Source of the DNA: Duganella sp. CF402
GTDB taxonomy: Bacteria > Pseudomonadota > Gammaproteobacteria > Burkholderiales > Burkholderiaceae_D
Length of the DNA stretch: 64,000 nt
Assembly (NCBI RefSeq): GCF_900109645.1
Contig: NZ_FOBG01000001.1
Location: 3,896,520-3,960,519, forward strand
Reading direction: 5' to 3'
Shown here: positions 27,319 through 34,932 of the stretch, piece by piece
How positions within the stretch are numbered: position 1 is the first letter of the stretch
Layout of the letters: each line of letters opens with the position of its first letter
Program-made: the position numbers and the translations under genes
The notes under the pieces: generated by a model
What the model saw: the letters and a program-made list of their open reading frames with translations, nothing else
What the model was told of the DNA's origin: nothing
The model's database searches: none

Positions 27319-27615
27319 TTATTCCGGGAACGGCACAAAGCCACGCCTGATCGCCCACTCGCGCAGCACGGCATTAATGCCCTGCTGCCAGTCGTCCCCC
27401 TGACGCTGGAACGCCGCAATGGTTGCCGCATCAAACTCCATCGTCAACGAGACAGTCGGCGAACCCGGCGGCGCCAGCAATCGCGCCCGCCAAGGCCGGA
27501 ACTGCGCCAATTCCTCCTCCGTCAACGGCTGCGCATCCGGATCAGATAGCGCAGCAGCATGAATGGCAGCCGCCTCCTCCGGGGGCCAGAATACGATTTT
27601 ACTTTTGTCCAGCAT
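27319..27615 (-). CDS. brnA: BrnA-family antitoxin
   Basis: This 98-residue protein matches the BrnA antitoxin pattern: a variable N-terminus that would wrap the toxin, then the ribbon-helix-helix DNA-binding end (VSLTMEFDAATIAAFQ; GINAVLREWAIRRGFV). BrnA neutralises the RNase BrnT and represses the operon. The reading frame is intact. Its ATG overlaps the 3' end of the brnT remnant by 17 bases in another frame, the usual translational coupling of brnT-brnA. It is convergent with the glutamate-synthase-like gene, three bases apart. The antitoxin survives although the toxin is interrupted. Confidence 0.85.
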   Translation of the reverse strand: MLDKSKIVFWPPEEAAAIHAAALSDPDAQPLTEEELAQFRPWRARLLAPPGSPTVSLTMEFDAATIAAFQRQGDDWQQGINAVLREWAIRRGFVPFPE

Positions 27616-27868
27616 AACGCCACTCCTCCTCAGGACTAGCTTTGCGCAAGCTAATGATGCGTCGAATATCCCCGCGATCTACAAAAGACACGTGGTACAT
27701 GTGATAAGCGATTAGACCCAGCGCGCACTCTCGCAGTTCCGTGTAGGCATAACGTGCATCTGTCTAAATAACCGCATTATCCCAGTCAAGCTCAGAGGCA
27801 GCCGCCAGCGAAACGCCATGCTTGCGCTTGTTGAGCTTGTCTTTTTTGGGATCAAAGGTGATCACCAT
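27599..27868 (-). pseudogene. brnT: brnT toxin gene interrupted by one in-frame TAG
   Basis: Translating the minus strand from the ATG at 27868 gives MVITFDPKKDKLNKRKHGVS followed by LAAASELDWDNAVI, then TAG (27764-27766). It continues in the same frame as TDARYAYTELRECALG and RGDIRRIISLRKASPEEEW to a normal TAA at 27599-27601. These are BrnT RNase features (FDPxK, KHGVS, DWD, RGDxRRIISLRKA). No frameshift is present, and a single TGG-to-TAG change at the usual Trp of VxWPDxR would explain it. Length is 89 residues plus stop. It is either a true pseudogene or a sequencing or suppressor case. Confidence 0.85.
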
Positions 27869-27873
27869 TTTTC

Positions 27874-27918
27874 ATCTTATCCGCAGAAATTGAGAAATCA
27901 ATCATCTGCGGACAAGAT
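27874..27918 (-). promoter_or_regulatory. Inverted repeat upstream of brnT-brnA, likely autoregulatory operator
   Basis: The arms at 27874-27887 (ATCTTATCCGCAGA) and 27905-27918 (TCTGCGGACAAGAT) match at 13 of 14 positions and lie 17 bases apart, directly in front of the brnT start. Type II toxin-antitoxin operons are autoregulated by the antitoxin at such sites. A TTGATT / TAAGAT pair with a 16-base spacer on the minus strand may be the promoter, overlapping the repeat. Confidence 0.6.
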
Positions 27919-27930
27919 AAAACGGACGGC

Positions 27931-27952
27931 TACAGGCGGCTTTGCGCCGCCT
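27931..27952 (-). terminator. Weak GC-rich hairpin after the feo operon
   Basis: GGCGGC and GCCGCC flank a short TTTGC loop, just beyond the stop of the last feo gene on the minus strand. There is no T-run, so this is at best a weak or factor-assisted terminator separating feo from the brnT-brnA unit. Confidence 0.35.
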
Positions 27953-27958
27953 CAGGGA

Positions 27959-28228
27959 TTAGCGCTGCACGTGCAGTTTGATGACGCGCTTGAGGGGCGC
28001 ATCGGATTTGGCGGGCGGCGCGCTGTCGCAGGAGCCGCAGCTGGAGCAGCCGGTGTCGTCGCCGCAGCCGGATTTGATGTTGAACAGCTTGGCCATGCGC
28101 GCTTCATCGTAGCCACGCTTCGCCAGCGCGCCGACGATCTGGCGGCGCAAGGCCGCCGGCAGGTACTTGGTGCAGAAGTGCGCCAAGGCCACCAACACGA
28201 TCACTGCGACGATAATCTGCTGCCACAT
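27959..28228 (-). CDS. Small Cys-rich membrane protein of the feo operon
   Basis: This 89-residue protein starts at 28228 with an ideal ribosome binding site (GGAGG, five bases) that overlaps the feoB stop. It has one N-terminal membrane helix (IIVAVIVLVALAHF) and a cytoplasmic-looking segment PAALRRQIVGALAKRGY. A Cys cluster CGDDTGCSSCGSC follows, which could bind iron or an Fe-S cluster, and then a basic tail. It takes the place that feoC has in E. coli but has no winged-helix pattern. I recall similar proteins after feoB in other Betaproteobacteria; their role is not established. Confidence 0.75.
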   Translation of the reverse strand: MWQQIIVAVIVLVALAHFCTKYLPAALRRQIVGALAKRGYDEARMAKLFNIKSGCGDDTGCSSCGSCDSAPPAKSDAPLKRVIKLHVQR

Positions 28229-28229
28229 A

Positions 28230-30134
28230 TCAGCCTCCAATCAGGGCCGACGAAATCCGGAACGTCAGGAACGACGCCACGTACGCCAGCGCAAACATAT
28301 AGCCCGCCATCAGCAGCGCATAGCGCGTGCCGCCGGTCTCGCGCCGCACCACCGACAAAGTCGACATGCACTGCGGCGCAAACACGTACCACGCCAGCAG
28401 CGACAAGGCGGTCGGCAAGGTCCACGAGGCGGCGATGATCGGCTCCAGCGACTGCGCCAGCTCCTCGCCGCTCTGCGACAGCGCGTACACCGTGCCCAGC
28501 GCACCCACCGCCACTTCACGCGCGGCCAGGCCCGGCACCAGCGCAATGCAGATCTGCCAGTTGAAGCCGATCGGCGCGAAGATGTATTCGAGGCCGCGTC
28601 CCAGGATGCCGGCCAGGCTGTAGTAAATCGGCGGATGCGTCGCGCCTTCCGGTGCGCCCGGGAAGGAGCTCAGGAACCACAGCAAAATCATCAGCGTCAA
28701 GATAATCGTACCCACGCGCGTCAGGAAGATCTTGGCGCGTTCCCACAGGCCCAGCGCCAGGTTCTGCAGGTGCGGCCAGTGGTAGGCCGGCAGTTCCAGC
28801 ATCAGCGGCTGCTGCTGGTTGGCGCCCAGCGCGCGCTTGAAGAAGTAGGCCACCGCCATCGCCGAAAAGATGCCGGCGAAGTACAGCGTGAACAGCACCA
28901 GCCCTTGCAGGCTGAGGAAGCCGTACACTTCGCGCTCAGGAATAAACGCCGCGATAATCAGCGCATACACCGGCAAGCGCGCCGAACACGTCATCAGCGG
29001 CGCGATCATGATGGTCACCAGACGGTCGCGCGGATTTTGAATGGTACGCGCCGCCATCACGCCCGGGATCGCGCAGGCAAAGCTGGACAGCAGTGGAATG
29101 AAGGCGCGGCCCGACAAGCCCACGCCGCCCATCAGGCGATCCAGCAGGAAGGCCGCGCGCGGCAGGTAGCCGCAATCTTCCAGCACCAGGATGAAGAAGA
29201 ACAAAATCAGAATCTGCGGCAGGAACACCAGCACCATGCCAGCGCCGCCAAAAACACCTTCCACCAGCAGGCTGCGCAACACGCCGTCCGGCATCGCATC
29301 CCGCACGACCGAGCCGAGATGATCGACGCTGTCTTTAATCAGGTCCATCGCCGGCGTGGCCCAGGTGAACACCGCCTGGAACACCAGGAACATCAGCACC
29401 GCCAGGATGATCGGGCCGAGCACCGGGTGCAGCACCACATTATCGACCTTCTCGGTCATGGTGTCTTCGGCAGTGGCCGGCGAACTGACCGCCAGCTCGA
29501 GGATGCGGCGCACTTCACGCTGCGTCTCTTCCACGCCGACCGCGTCGATGGCCGACAGCGCATTCGGCTGGCTCACCGGCAGCGGCCACATCGCGTCCAG
29601 CGCCTGCAGCAGCGCTTTCTCGCCGCCGGCCTGCACCGCCACGGTTTCCACCACCGGCATGCCCAGCTCTTGCGACAGGCGCGCGGCGTCGACGTGGATG
29701 CCGCGCTTCTTCGCCACGTCCATCATGTTCAGCGCCAGCAGCATCGGCAGGCCGAGGCGTTTGATTTCCAGTACCAGGCGCAGGTTGAGGCGCAGGTTGG
29801 TGGCATTGACCACGCACACCACCACGTCCGGCGCGGCTTCGCCCTTGCGCAGGCCGGCCACCACGTCGCGCGTGATTTCCTCGTCCGGCGTGTGGGCCGA
29901 CAAACTGTACGCACCCGGCAGATCCAGCACGCGGAAGCCGTTGCCGGCGCCGGTGGTGAACGCGCCTTCCTTGCGCTCGATGGTCACACCGGCGTAGTTG
30001 GCCACCTTCTGGCGCGCGCCGGTCAGGCGATTGAACAAGGCGGTCTTGCCGCAATTAGGGTTGCCCAGCAGCGCCACCATCGGCGTGCGGTTCACAACCG
30101 GCGCCTGCGACGCCTCTTTTTCTACTGCACCCAT
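28230..30134 (-). CDS. feoB: Ferrous iron transporter FeoB
   Basis: FeoB is the inner-membrane Fe(II) transporter with an N-terminal GTPase-like domain. The 634 residues show G1 LLGNPNCGKTALFNRL, G2 around GVTIERKEG, G3 DLPGAYS and G4 NMMD. The membrane region from about residue 270 carries the two gate motifs, including GRAFIPLLSSFACAIPGVMA with its conserved Cys and a later VPGLAAREVAVG. It is shorter than E. coli FeoB (773), mainly in the C-terminal part. feoA precedes it by three bases, and the Cys-rich small protein follows. Confidence 0.97.
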   Translation of the reverse strand: MGAVEKEASQAPVVNRTPMVALLGNPNCGKTALFNRLTGARQKVANYAGVTIERKEGAFTTGAGNGFRVLDLPGAYSLSAHTPDEEITRDVVAGLRKGEAAPDVVVCVVNATNLRLNLRLVLEIKRLGLPMLLALNMMDVAKKRGIHVDAARLSQELGMPVVETVAVQAGGEKALLQALDAMWPLPVSQPNALSAIDAVGVEETQREVRRILELAVSSPATAEDTMTEKVDNVVLHPVLGPIILAVLMFLVFQAVFTWATPAMDLIKDSVDHLGSVVRDAMPDGVLRSLLVEGVFGGAGMVLVFLPQILILFFFILVLEDCGYLPRAAFLLDRLMGGVGLSGRAFIPLLSSFACAIPGVMAARTIQNPRDRLVTIMIAPLMTCSARLPVYALIIAAFIPEREVYGFLSLQGLVLFTLYFAGIFSAMAVAYFFKRALGANQQQPLMLELPAYHWPHLQNLALGLWERAKIFLTRVGTIILTLMILLWFLSSFPGAPEGATHPPIYYSLAGILGRGLEYIFAPIGFNWQICIALVPGLAAREVAVGALGTVYALSQSGEELAQSLEPIIAASWTLPTALSLLAWYVFAPQCMSTLSVVRRETGGTRYALLMAGYMFALAYVASFLTFRISSALIGG

Positions 30135-30137
30135 TAT

Positions 30138-30404
30138 TTATTCCGGTTGAATCGAAACCAGCGCAGCCTCAAAGCGGCGCAATGCAAAAGTGGAGCTGCC
30201 GACCTTGATCGCCAACGGTTCGCCGCCCGGCATGCCACGCTTGAGCATGCGGATTTTCTCGCCCGGCACGAAGCCCAGTTCCATCAGGCGGCGCGCCAGG
30301 TGCAGGCCGCCGTCCACGTCTGCGCCGGGCGCGACATGGACCACGGTGGCGCTGGCGCCAACCTTGAGCGTGTCGAGAGTGATGAGGGGAGTAGCGTGCG
30401 TCAT
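30138..30404 (-). CDS. feoA: Ferrous iron transport protein FeoA
   Basis: FeoA is a small SH3-fold cytoplasmic partner needed for FeoB function. The start at 30404 (MTHATPLITLDTLKVG) has GGAAAG six bases upstream and gives 88 residues; the frame is open to 30437 without support. Typical features are LMELGFVPGEKIRMLKRG and the final FALRRFEAALV. It leads the feoA-feoB operon, and a Fur-box-like half-site lies upstream at about 30447-30456. Confidence 0.92.
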   Translation of the reverse strand: MTHATPLITLDTLKVGASATVVHVAPGADVDGGLHLARRLMELGFVPGEKIRMLKRGMPGGEPLAIKVGSSTFALRRFEAALVSIQPE

Positions 30405-30446
30405 GAGTACTTTCCGGCCGGAATTTGATACTAGCATTATAAACGG

Positions 30447-30464
30447 TAATGCGAATGACTTCTA
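30447..30464 (-). promoter_or_regulatory. Candidate Fur site for feoA
   Basis: TAATGCGAAT at 30447-30456, followed by TGACTTCT, is the exact inverse of ATTCGCATTA in the stronger Fur box at 30503-30525. The site lies 43 bases upstream of the feoA ATG. Fur control of feo is well established in other bacteria; this particular site is inferred from the shared core. Confidence 0.55.
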
Positions 30465-30502
30465 TTTAGCTTGCAAACTGCTGAAGTTTAGGGCAGTATA
30501 CG

Positions 30503-30525
30503 ATTAATGATAATGATTCGCATTA
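30503..30525 (+). promoter_or_regulatory. Fur box upstream of bfd-tonB
   Basis: The 19 bases at 30503-30521 match the consensus GATAATGATAATCATTATC at 14 positions by hand alignment, including the run TAATGATAAT. The site is about 60 bases upstream of bfd and faces feoA on the other side, so it could serve both divergent promoters. Confidence 0.75.
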
Positions 30526-30583
30526 AGTTGATGACAATCATGTCAGGAATGCCTTAACCAAATCTTAGCCAGAAGGTGCATCA

Positions 30584-30808
30584 ATGATTGTTTGTGTTTG
30601 CAACAACATCTCCGATCGCGAAATCCGTCAAGCAATGGACTTGGGTATCACGTCGATGGAAGAACTGCGCGACGCGCTGGGTGTTGCCACCTGCTGCGGC
30701 CAATGCTTCTCCTGCGCCGAAGACATCCTCACCGAACAGCTGGCCGCGCAAGCCGCCGCCACCGAAATCAAGGAAACCGTGCTGAAACGCCCGGCTTTCG
30801 CCAACTAA
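30584..30808 (+). CDS. bfd: Bacterioferritin-associated ferredoxin
   Basis: Bfd delivers electrons to bacterioferritin to release stored iron and is induced when iron is short. The 74 residues carry a 2Fe-2S cluster site with Cys in MIVCVCNNIS and CCGQCFSCAEDI. A Fur box lies upstream, and the TAA overlaps the ATG of tonB (TAATG). The bacterioferritin gene itself is 1.4 kb downstream, so storage and release genes share the region. Confidence 0.95.
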   Translation: MIVCVCNNISDREIRQAMDLGITSMEELRDALGVATCCGQCFSCAEDILTEQLAAQAAATEIKETVLKRPAFAN

Positions 30809-31494
30809 TGAACACCCTGGCCTACCGCCCGGCAGCGACGCTGTCCGGGGACGAGTTCCAGCGCCGTGGGCGCAAGCTGGCCCCGCTGGCCGCCATCGTC
30901 GTAGGCCACGCTGTGGTGTTTTACCTCGCTTATTCAGGCATGCTGCGCTCCGTCACGCATGCCATCCTGCCGCAGGTGGTCAACGTCACCTTCGTCGCCG
31001 CGCCGGAACCGCTGAAGGCCCCGCCGCCGCCGAAGACCGTGCCGCTGGTGCAGCCGAAGCAAACCTTCGTGCCGCCGCTGCCGCAAGTGAATATCGTCCA
31101 GACCGAGCCGACCATCACGCTGCCGCCGCCGCAACCGCGTGCTAGCGAGCCGGCGCCGGCCGTGGCAGCACCGGTGGCGCAAGCCGCACCACCAGCGCCG
31201 CCGCAACCGGCCGCGCCGAAAACCGTATCTGGTGTGGAATATATACGCGCACCGCAGCCGAACTACCCGAGCATCTCGCGCCGCATGGGCGAGACCGGTG
31301 TTGTGACGCTGCGCGTGCTGATCGGCGAGAAAGGCACGGCGGAACAAGTCGTCGTGCAGAAATCGTCGGGATCCAACAACCTCGACGAAGCCGGCCGCCA
31401 GGCCGTGCTGCGCGCGCTGTTCAAACCGCACGTTGAGGATGGCAAGGCCATCCCGGTGTACGCGCTGGTGCCGATCAACTTCCAGCTCGGCTAA
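30808..31494 (+). CDS. tonB: Energy transducer TonB
   Basis: TonB spans the periplasm and transmits proton-motive force to TonB-dependent receptors. The ATG at 30808 overlaps the bfd stop and gives 228 residues: an N-terminal signal anchor (APLAAIVVGHAVVFYLAYSG), a Pro-rich spacer with many KPPP/APAP repeats (about 65-145), and the C-terminal domain with PNYPSISRRMGETGVVTLRV and the final VPINFQLG. No exbB-exbD adjoins it. The pair at 40-1144 could be its partner, and the receptor at 36724 a client. Confidence 0.92.
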   Translation: MNTLAYRPAATLSGDEFQRRGRKLAPLAAIVVGHAVVFYLAYSGMLRSVTHAILPQVVNVTFVAAPEPLKAPPPPKTVPLVQPKQTFVPPLPQVNIVQTEPTITLPPPQPRASEPAPAVAAPVAQAAPPAPPQPAAPKTVSGVEYIRAPQPNYPSISRRMGETGVVTLRVLIGEKGTAEQVVVQKSSGSNNLDEAGRQAVLRALFKPHVEDGKAIPVYALVPINFQLG

Positions 31495-32006
31495 AGATCC
31501 AGCCTCCCCTCGATGGAGTCATCCATCGTCTTGCCAATCACGGCGCCAAGCAGCATCTTGACGCTGGCCACGGCCTTGCCGTGTTTGGTATCCCAGTAGT
31601 AGCCGTAGGTCGGCGCGAACTTGATCAGCGTGATGCGCGGATCGTCCTCGCCCTCGGTGAACCAGGTCTTCATCGTGAAGCTCCACAGTTCCTTGAGTTT
31701 GAGCGAATCGCGCGTCACGGTGGCGATGCCTTCAAGATGCATGAACTCGGAGTGCGACGAGCCCTGGAAGTACAGCGTGGCTGACGGATCGCCGGCCAGC
31801 TCCACGTTCTTCAGGCTATCGCTGGCAGAGATGAACCAGAGATTGCCCATCTCGTCGACCTGCAGCGCGGTCATGGGCCGCGCGTCGCCGGGGCCGCCGT
31901 CCAGGCCATTGGTGCAAAAGAAGCAGCCCGGGGTGCTCTCGATGAAACCACGAATCTTGCGCACGGCGTCTTCGCCGAGCAAATCCTGATGATGAATTGC
32001 GTCCAT
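31491..32006 (-). CDS. Pyridoxamine 5'-phosphate oxidase-family (general stress) protein
   Basis: This split-barrel flavin-binding protein is related to the general stress protein 26 group. The start at 32006 is fixed by GAGGAGAACGAT; the frame is open upstream without support. The 171 residues contain DARPMTALQVDEMGNLWFIS, the barrel strand ATLYFQGSSH and KLKELWSFTMKTWFTEGEDD, typical of the group. Its ligand (FMN or F420-like) and reaction are unknown. The gene ends four bases inside tonB (convergent) and shares its upstream region with bfr, which contains a Fur box. Confidence 0.85.
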   Translation of the reverse strand: MDAIHHQDLLGEDAVRKIRGFIESTPGCFFCTNGLDGGPGDARPMTALQVDEMGNLWFISASDSLKNVELAGDPSATLYFQGSSHSEFMHLEGIATVTRDSLKLKELWSFTMKTWFTEGEDDPRITLIKFAPTYGYYWDTKHGKAVASVKMLLGAVIGKTMDDSIEGRLDL

Positions 32007-32054
32007 ATCGTTCTCCTCGGTTAAGACTGCATGGTAGCGCCGCACGTGCTAACG

Positions 32055-32094
32055 CTCAGTGGGTTGCCACACACTGAGAATGGTAATAATTGTC
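32055..32094 (+). promoter_or_regulatory. Fur box and adjacent inverted repeat between the PNPOx-like gene and bfr
   Basis: The 19 bases at 32076-32094 match the Fur consensus at 15 positions by hand alignment (GAGAATGGTAATAATTGTC). Just beside it, CTCAGTG (32055-32061) and CACTGAG (32072-32078) form a perfect inverted repeat. The sites lie 50-90 bases upstream of the PNPOx-like gene and about 130 bases before bfr, so either gene may be the target. Confidence 0.65.
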
Positions 32095-32224
32095 ATTAGC
32101 GCCAAGATTTTCAGGCCGGGGATATTGATACACTTAGCTCCCGATTCATGGTCATTCGCTACACGTTGACTGCCTGTTCATGGCAAAATGCCGGTATTCC
32201 CGCAACCATTGTAGAAAGCCTCCC

Positions 32225-32698
32225 ATGAAGGGCGACCAAGAAGTCATCCGCTTGCTGAATGCACAGCTGACCAACGAACTCACCGCGATCAACCAGTACT
32301 TCCTGCATGCACGCATGTACAAGCACTGGGGCCTGGAAAAGATCGCCAAGAAAGAATACGAAGAATCGATCGGCGAAATGAAGCACGCCGACAAACTGAT
32401 CGACCGCATCCTGATGCTGGACGGCCTGCCTAACCTGCAAGCCATGCACAAGATCATGATCGGCGAGAACACCGAAGAGATGATCAACTGCGACCTGAAG
32501 CTGGAAAAAGGCGCACAGATCACCGTCAAGGAAGGCATCGCCGCCGCCGAGAAGGCCGCCGACTACGTGTCGCGCGACCTGCTGCTGATGATCCTCGAAG
32601 ACACCGAGGAACACATCGACTGGCTGGAAACGCAGCTGGACCTGATCAGCAAGATCGGCATCCAGAACTACCTGCAGAGCCAGATCAACGAAGAGTAA
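32225..32698 (+). CDS. bfr: Bacterioferritin
   Basis: Bacterioferritin is a 24-subunit, heme-containing iron store. The start at 32225 ([15 protein letters not shown]) gives 157 residues. The ferroxidase ligands are at their usual places: Glu18, Glu51 and His54 in SIGEMKHAD, the Glu94 region, and Glu127/His130 in [13 protein letters not shown]. The heme ligand Met52 is present. A Fur box lies in the upstream gap and a strong terminator directly follows. Its redox partner Bfd is encoded at 30584. Confidence 0.97.
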   Translation: MKGDQEVIRLLNAQLTNELTAINQYFLHARMYKHWGLEKIAKKEYEESIGEMKHADKLIDRILMLDGLPNLQAMHKIMIGENTEEMINCDLKLEKGAQITVKEGIAAAEKAADYVSRDLLLMILEDTEEHIDWLETQLDLISKIGIQNYLQSQINEE

Positions 32699-32704
32699 AA
32701 ACGG

Positions 32705-32731
32705 ACGCCAGCCTCAAGCTGGCGTTTTTTT
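32705..32731. terminator. Bidirectional terminator between bfr and the sugar transporter gene
   Basis: The stem ACGCCAGC/GCTGGCGT has a five-base loop (CTCAA) and is followed by seven T residues on the plus strand. On the minus strand the hairpin is followed by CCGTTTTT. The stop codon of the convergent MFS gene lies within the loop, so the last transporter codons are part of the hairpin. Confidence 0.92.
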
Positions 32732-34015
32732 CATCTTCACCATCAACACGGCCACCGCGCCGCACAGCATCAACACACCAGCCAAACGAATCACGTTCTC
32801 CGGGTTCCCGCCCAGCAGGCTGCGGTAGTACAGCGGCAGCGTGAAGATCTGGATGATCATCGGGATCACGATAAACATATTGAAGATGCCCATGTAGACG
32901 CCGGTGCGCTCCGGCGGTATGCAGCCCGCCAGCATCACATATGGATTGCCCATGATGCTGGCCCACGCCAGCCCGATGCCCACCATCGGCACCAGCAGCA
33001 ACAGCGGCGTATGAATCAGCGGGATCGCCAGCATGGCGGCGCCGGCCAGCGCCAGGCAAACGCTGTGGGTGATCTTCGGCCCATAGCGGCGCGTGAACGG
33101 CACCAGCGCCAGCGCCCCCAGGAAGGCGATGAAGTTGTAGAACGCACCGACTTGCCCCGCCAGCAGGCCGGCATCGCGGAAGCCCTGCGAGGCCTGGTCG
33201 GTGGTGCCGTAAATCGTGGTCGACAGGGACAGCATGATGTACTGCCAATAGCAGAACATCGCATACCACTGGAACAGCTTGACCCACGCCAGCTGGCGCA
33301 TGGTGGACGGCATCTCGCGCACCGCGCTGACGATATCGCCAAGCGCATGGCGCCAGCCGGCCGGCCTGGCACGCATGGCGCTGAGCTCCTCCGCGCTCAA
33401 CGGATTTTCCTTGGTCGTCTTCAAAGTCCACAGCACGGAACTGATCGAGAACACAGCGCCGATCAGGAACGCCACGATCACAATGTGCGGAATATGGCTG
33501 CTGTTGACGGCATCCTTGTTCATGCCCAGCCAGACCAGCAGAGATGGCGTCAGGTACGCCAGCGTTTGTCCGAGGCCGGTAAAGGCGCTCTGAGTCAGGA
33601 AGCCGATCGAGTGCTGCTCCGGTTGCAGCTTGTCGCTGACGAAGGCGCGGTACGGCTCCATCGTCACGTTGTTGGCCGCGTCCAGTATCCACAACAGGCT
33701 GGCCGCCATCCACAGCGTGGGACTGAACGGCATCGCCAGCAAGCCCAGGCTGCACAGGATGGCGCCAATCAGGAAGTACGGCGTGCGCCGCCCCCAGCGC
33801 GTGACCGTGCGGTCGCTCATGGCGCCGATCAGCGGCTGCACCAGCAGCCCGGTCATGGGACCGGCCAGCCACAAATACGGCAAGCTGGCTTCATCGGCGC
33901 CGAGGTATTTGTAAATGGGGCTCATGCTGCTCTGCTGCAGGCCGAAACTGAACTGGATGCCGAAGAACCCAATGTTCATGTTCACGATCTGCCAGAACGA
34001 CAGGCGCGGCTTCAT
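32714..34015 (-). CDS. MFS sugar transporter (SuxC-like, probable sucrose carrier)
   Basis: This inner-membrane carrier of 433 residues has about twelve helices. It belongs to the SLC45/glycoside-proton symporter-like branch of the major facilitator superfamily, with FGIQFSFGLQQSSMSPIYKY, the loop PLIGAMSDRTVTRWGRRTPY and DAANNVTMEPYRAFV. The ATG at 34015 overlaps the fructokinase stop (ATGA). It is the last gene of the sucrose operon, and from this context I infer uptake of sucrose or a related alpha-glucoside into the cytoplasm, as proposed for SuxC in Xanthomonas. Confidence 0.88.
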   Translation of the reverse strand: MKPRLSFWQIVNMNIGFFGIQFSFGLQQSSMSPIYKYLGADEASLPYLWLAGPMTGLLVQPLIGAMSDRTVTRWGRRTPYFLIGAILCSLGLLAMPFSPTLWMAASLLWILDAANNVTMEPYRAFVSDKLQPEQHSIGFLTQSAFTGLGQTLAYLTPSLLVWLGMNKDAVNSSHIPHIVIVAFLIGAVFSISSVLWTLKTTKENPLSAEELSAMRARPAGWRHALGDIVSAVREMPSTMRQLAWVKLFQWYAMFCYWQYIMLSLSTTIYGTTDQASQGFRDAGLLAGQVGAFYNFIAFLGALALVPFTRRYGPKITHSVCLALAGAAMLAIPLIHTPLLLLVPMVGIGLAWASIMGNPYVMLAGCIPPERTGVYMGIFNMFIVIPMIIQIFTLPLYYRSLLGGNPENVIRLAGVLMLCGAVAVLMVKMKKTPA

Positions 34016-34932
34016 GCCACCGCTCCCGCATTCCAGCGCTGCAGCCATGAGGTATAGAAGCCGATATCTTCAGGCACTGCGCCCGGAATGCCGCAAATGG
34101 CGCCGGCAAAGGCGTTCGCACGCGCCAGCGTGAGCGGCAGCGGCCAGCCCTGCGACTGGCCGAACAGGAACACGGCGGAGAAGGCGTCGCCCGCGCCGAC
34201 GGTATCGACGATGCGCGGCGGCGCAAAGCATTCATGGCTGGACGTCACCGTGCCATCGGCGGCAAAGTGCAGCGCGCCGCGCTCGCCCAGCGTGACGATC
34301 AGCCCTTGCAGGCCGAAAGTGCGCATCAGCGTCTGGCAAGACTCCTGCATGTCGGCCGGCTCGGTGTGGGTGTACCAGCGGAACAGGTCTTGCAGTTCAT
34401 CCTCGTTGACCTTGACGATGTCGGCCAGCTTGAGCGACTCGTGGGCGATGCGCTCGGTGACCTGGCCTTCGCGCACATTCAAGTCCAGATAGCGCTGCGC
34501 GCGGGACGCATCCAGCATGGCGCGCAAGGTGGCGCGCGATTGCGGATGGCGCTGCGCCAGCGTGCCGAAGTAGATGACCGCAGGCTGCGCCTCAGCCAGC
34601 GCTTGCAATGCCGGCGCGGTCTCCACGTAATCGTAAGCCTGGTCCGGCAGGATGATGAAGCGATGGCCGTCCGCATTGCGTTCGACCACCACGCGGCCGG
34701 TAGCCTCGCGCTCATTGACCTGCAGCGCCGCCTTGCTCATGCCGAAGCGCGCAAACTCGTCGCCGATGCGGGCGCCGTTCTTGTCGGCGCCGATGCGTGT
34801 GACCATCAATGTGGCGACACCGAATGCGGCCAGGTTGCGCGCCACGTTGAACGGTGCACCACCCACCACCTGCTCGGTGATGAAATCGTCCACCAGTGCT
34901 TCGCCGAAGACCGCGATGGTATGTTTGCTCAT
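34012..34932 (-). CDS. PfkB-family sugar kinase, probable fructokinase
   Basis: This 306-residue ribokinase-family enzyme probably phosphorylates the fructose released from sucrose. It starts MSKHTIAVFGEALVDDFIT, has the substrate-binding GGAPFNVARNLAAFG and ends with the ATP/anion-hole signature DTVGAGDAFSAVF with the catalytic Asp. Both ends overlap neighbours by four bases (amylosucrase upstream, transporter downstream), so it is firmly part of the operon. The classical Xanthomonas sux set as I recall it has no kinase inside the cluster, so this is a useful difference. Confidence 0.9.
   Translation of the reverse strand: MSKHTIAVFGEALVDDFITEQVVGGAPFNVARNLAAFGVATLMVTRIGADKNGARIGDEFARFGMSKAALQVNEREATGRVVVERNADGHRFIILPDQAYDYVETAPALQALAEAQPAVIYFGTLAQRHPQSRATLRAMLDASRAQRYLDLNVREGQVTERIAHESLKLADIVKVNEDELQDLFRWYTHTEPADMQESCQTLMRTFGLQGLIVTLGERGALHFAADGTVTSSHECFAPPRIVDTVGAGDAFSAVFLFGQSQGWPLPLTLARANAFAGAICGIPGAVPEDIGFYTSWLQRWNAGAVA

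Noticed and set aside
27616..27868. Gene-free spacer between brnA and the feo operon
   Set aside because: Translation through one TAG reveals brnT over the whole stretch, so it is a pseudogene rather than a spacer.
28167..30428. Very long open frame antisense to feoB (753 codons), and similar ones antisense to lptD (11382-13685), the TonB receptor (36520-39060) and the sulfatase (45360-47660)
   Set aside because: They are rich in Arg, His, Gln and Ala with no domain order, and arise because GC-rich third positions suppress stops on the opposite strand. The sense genes are clear family members.
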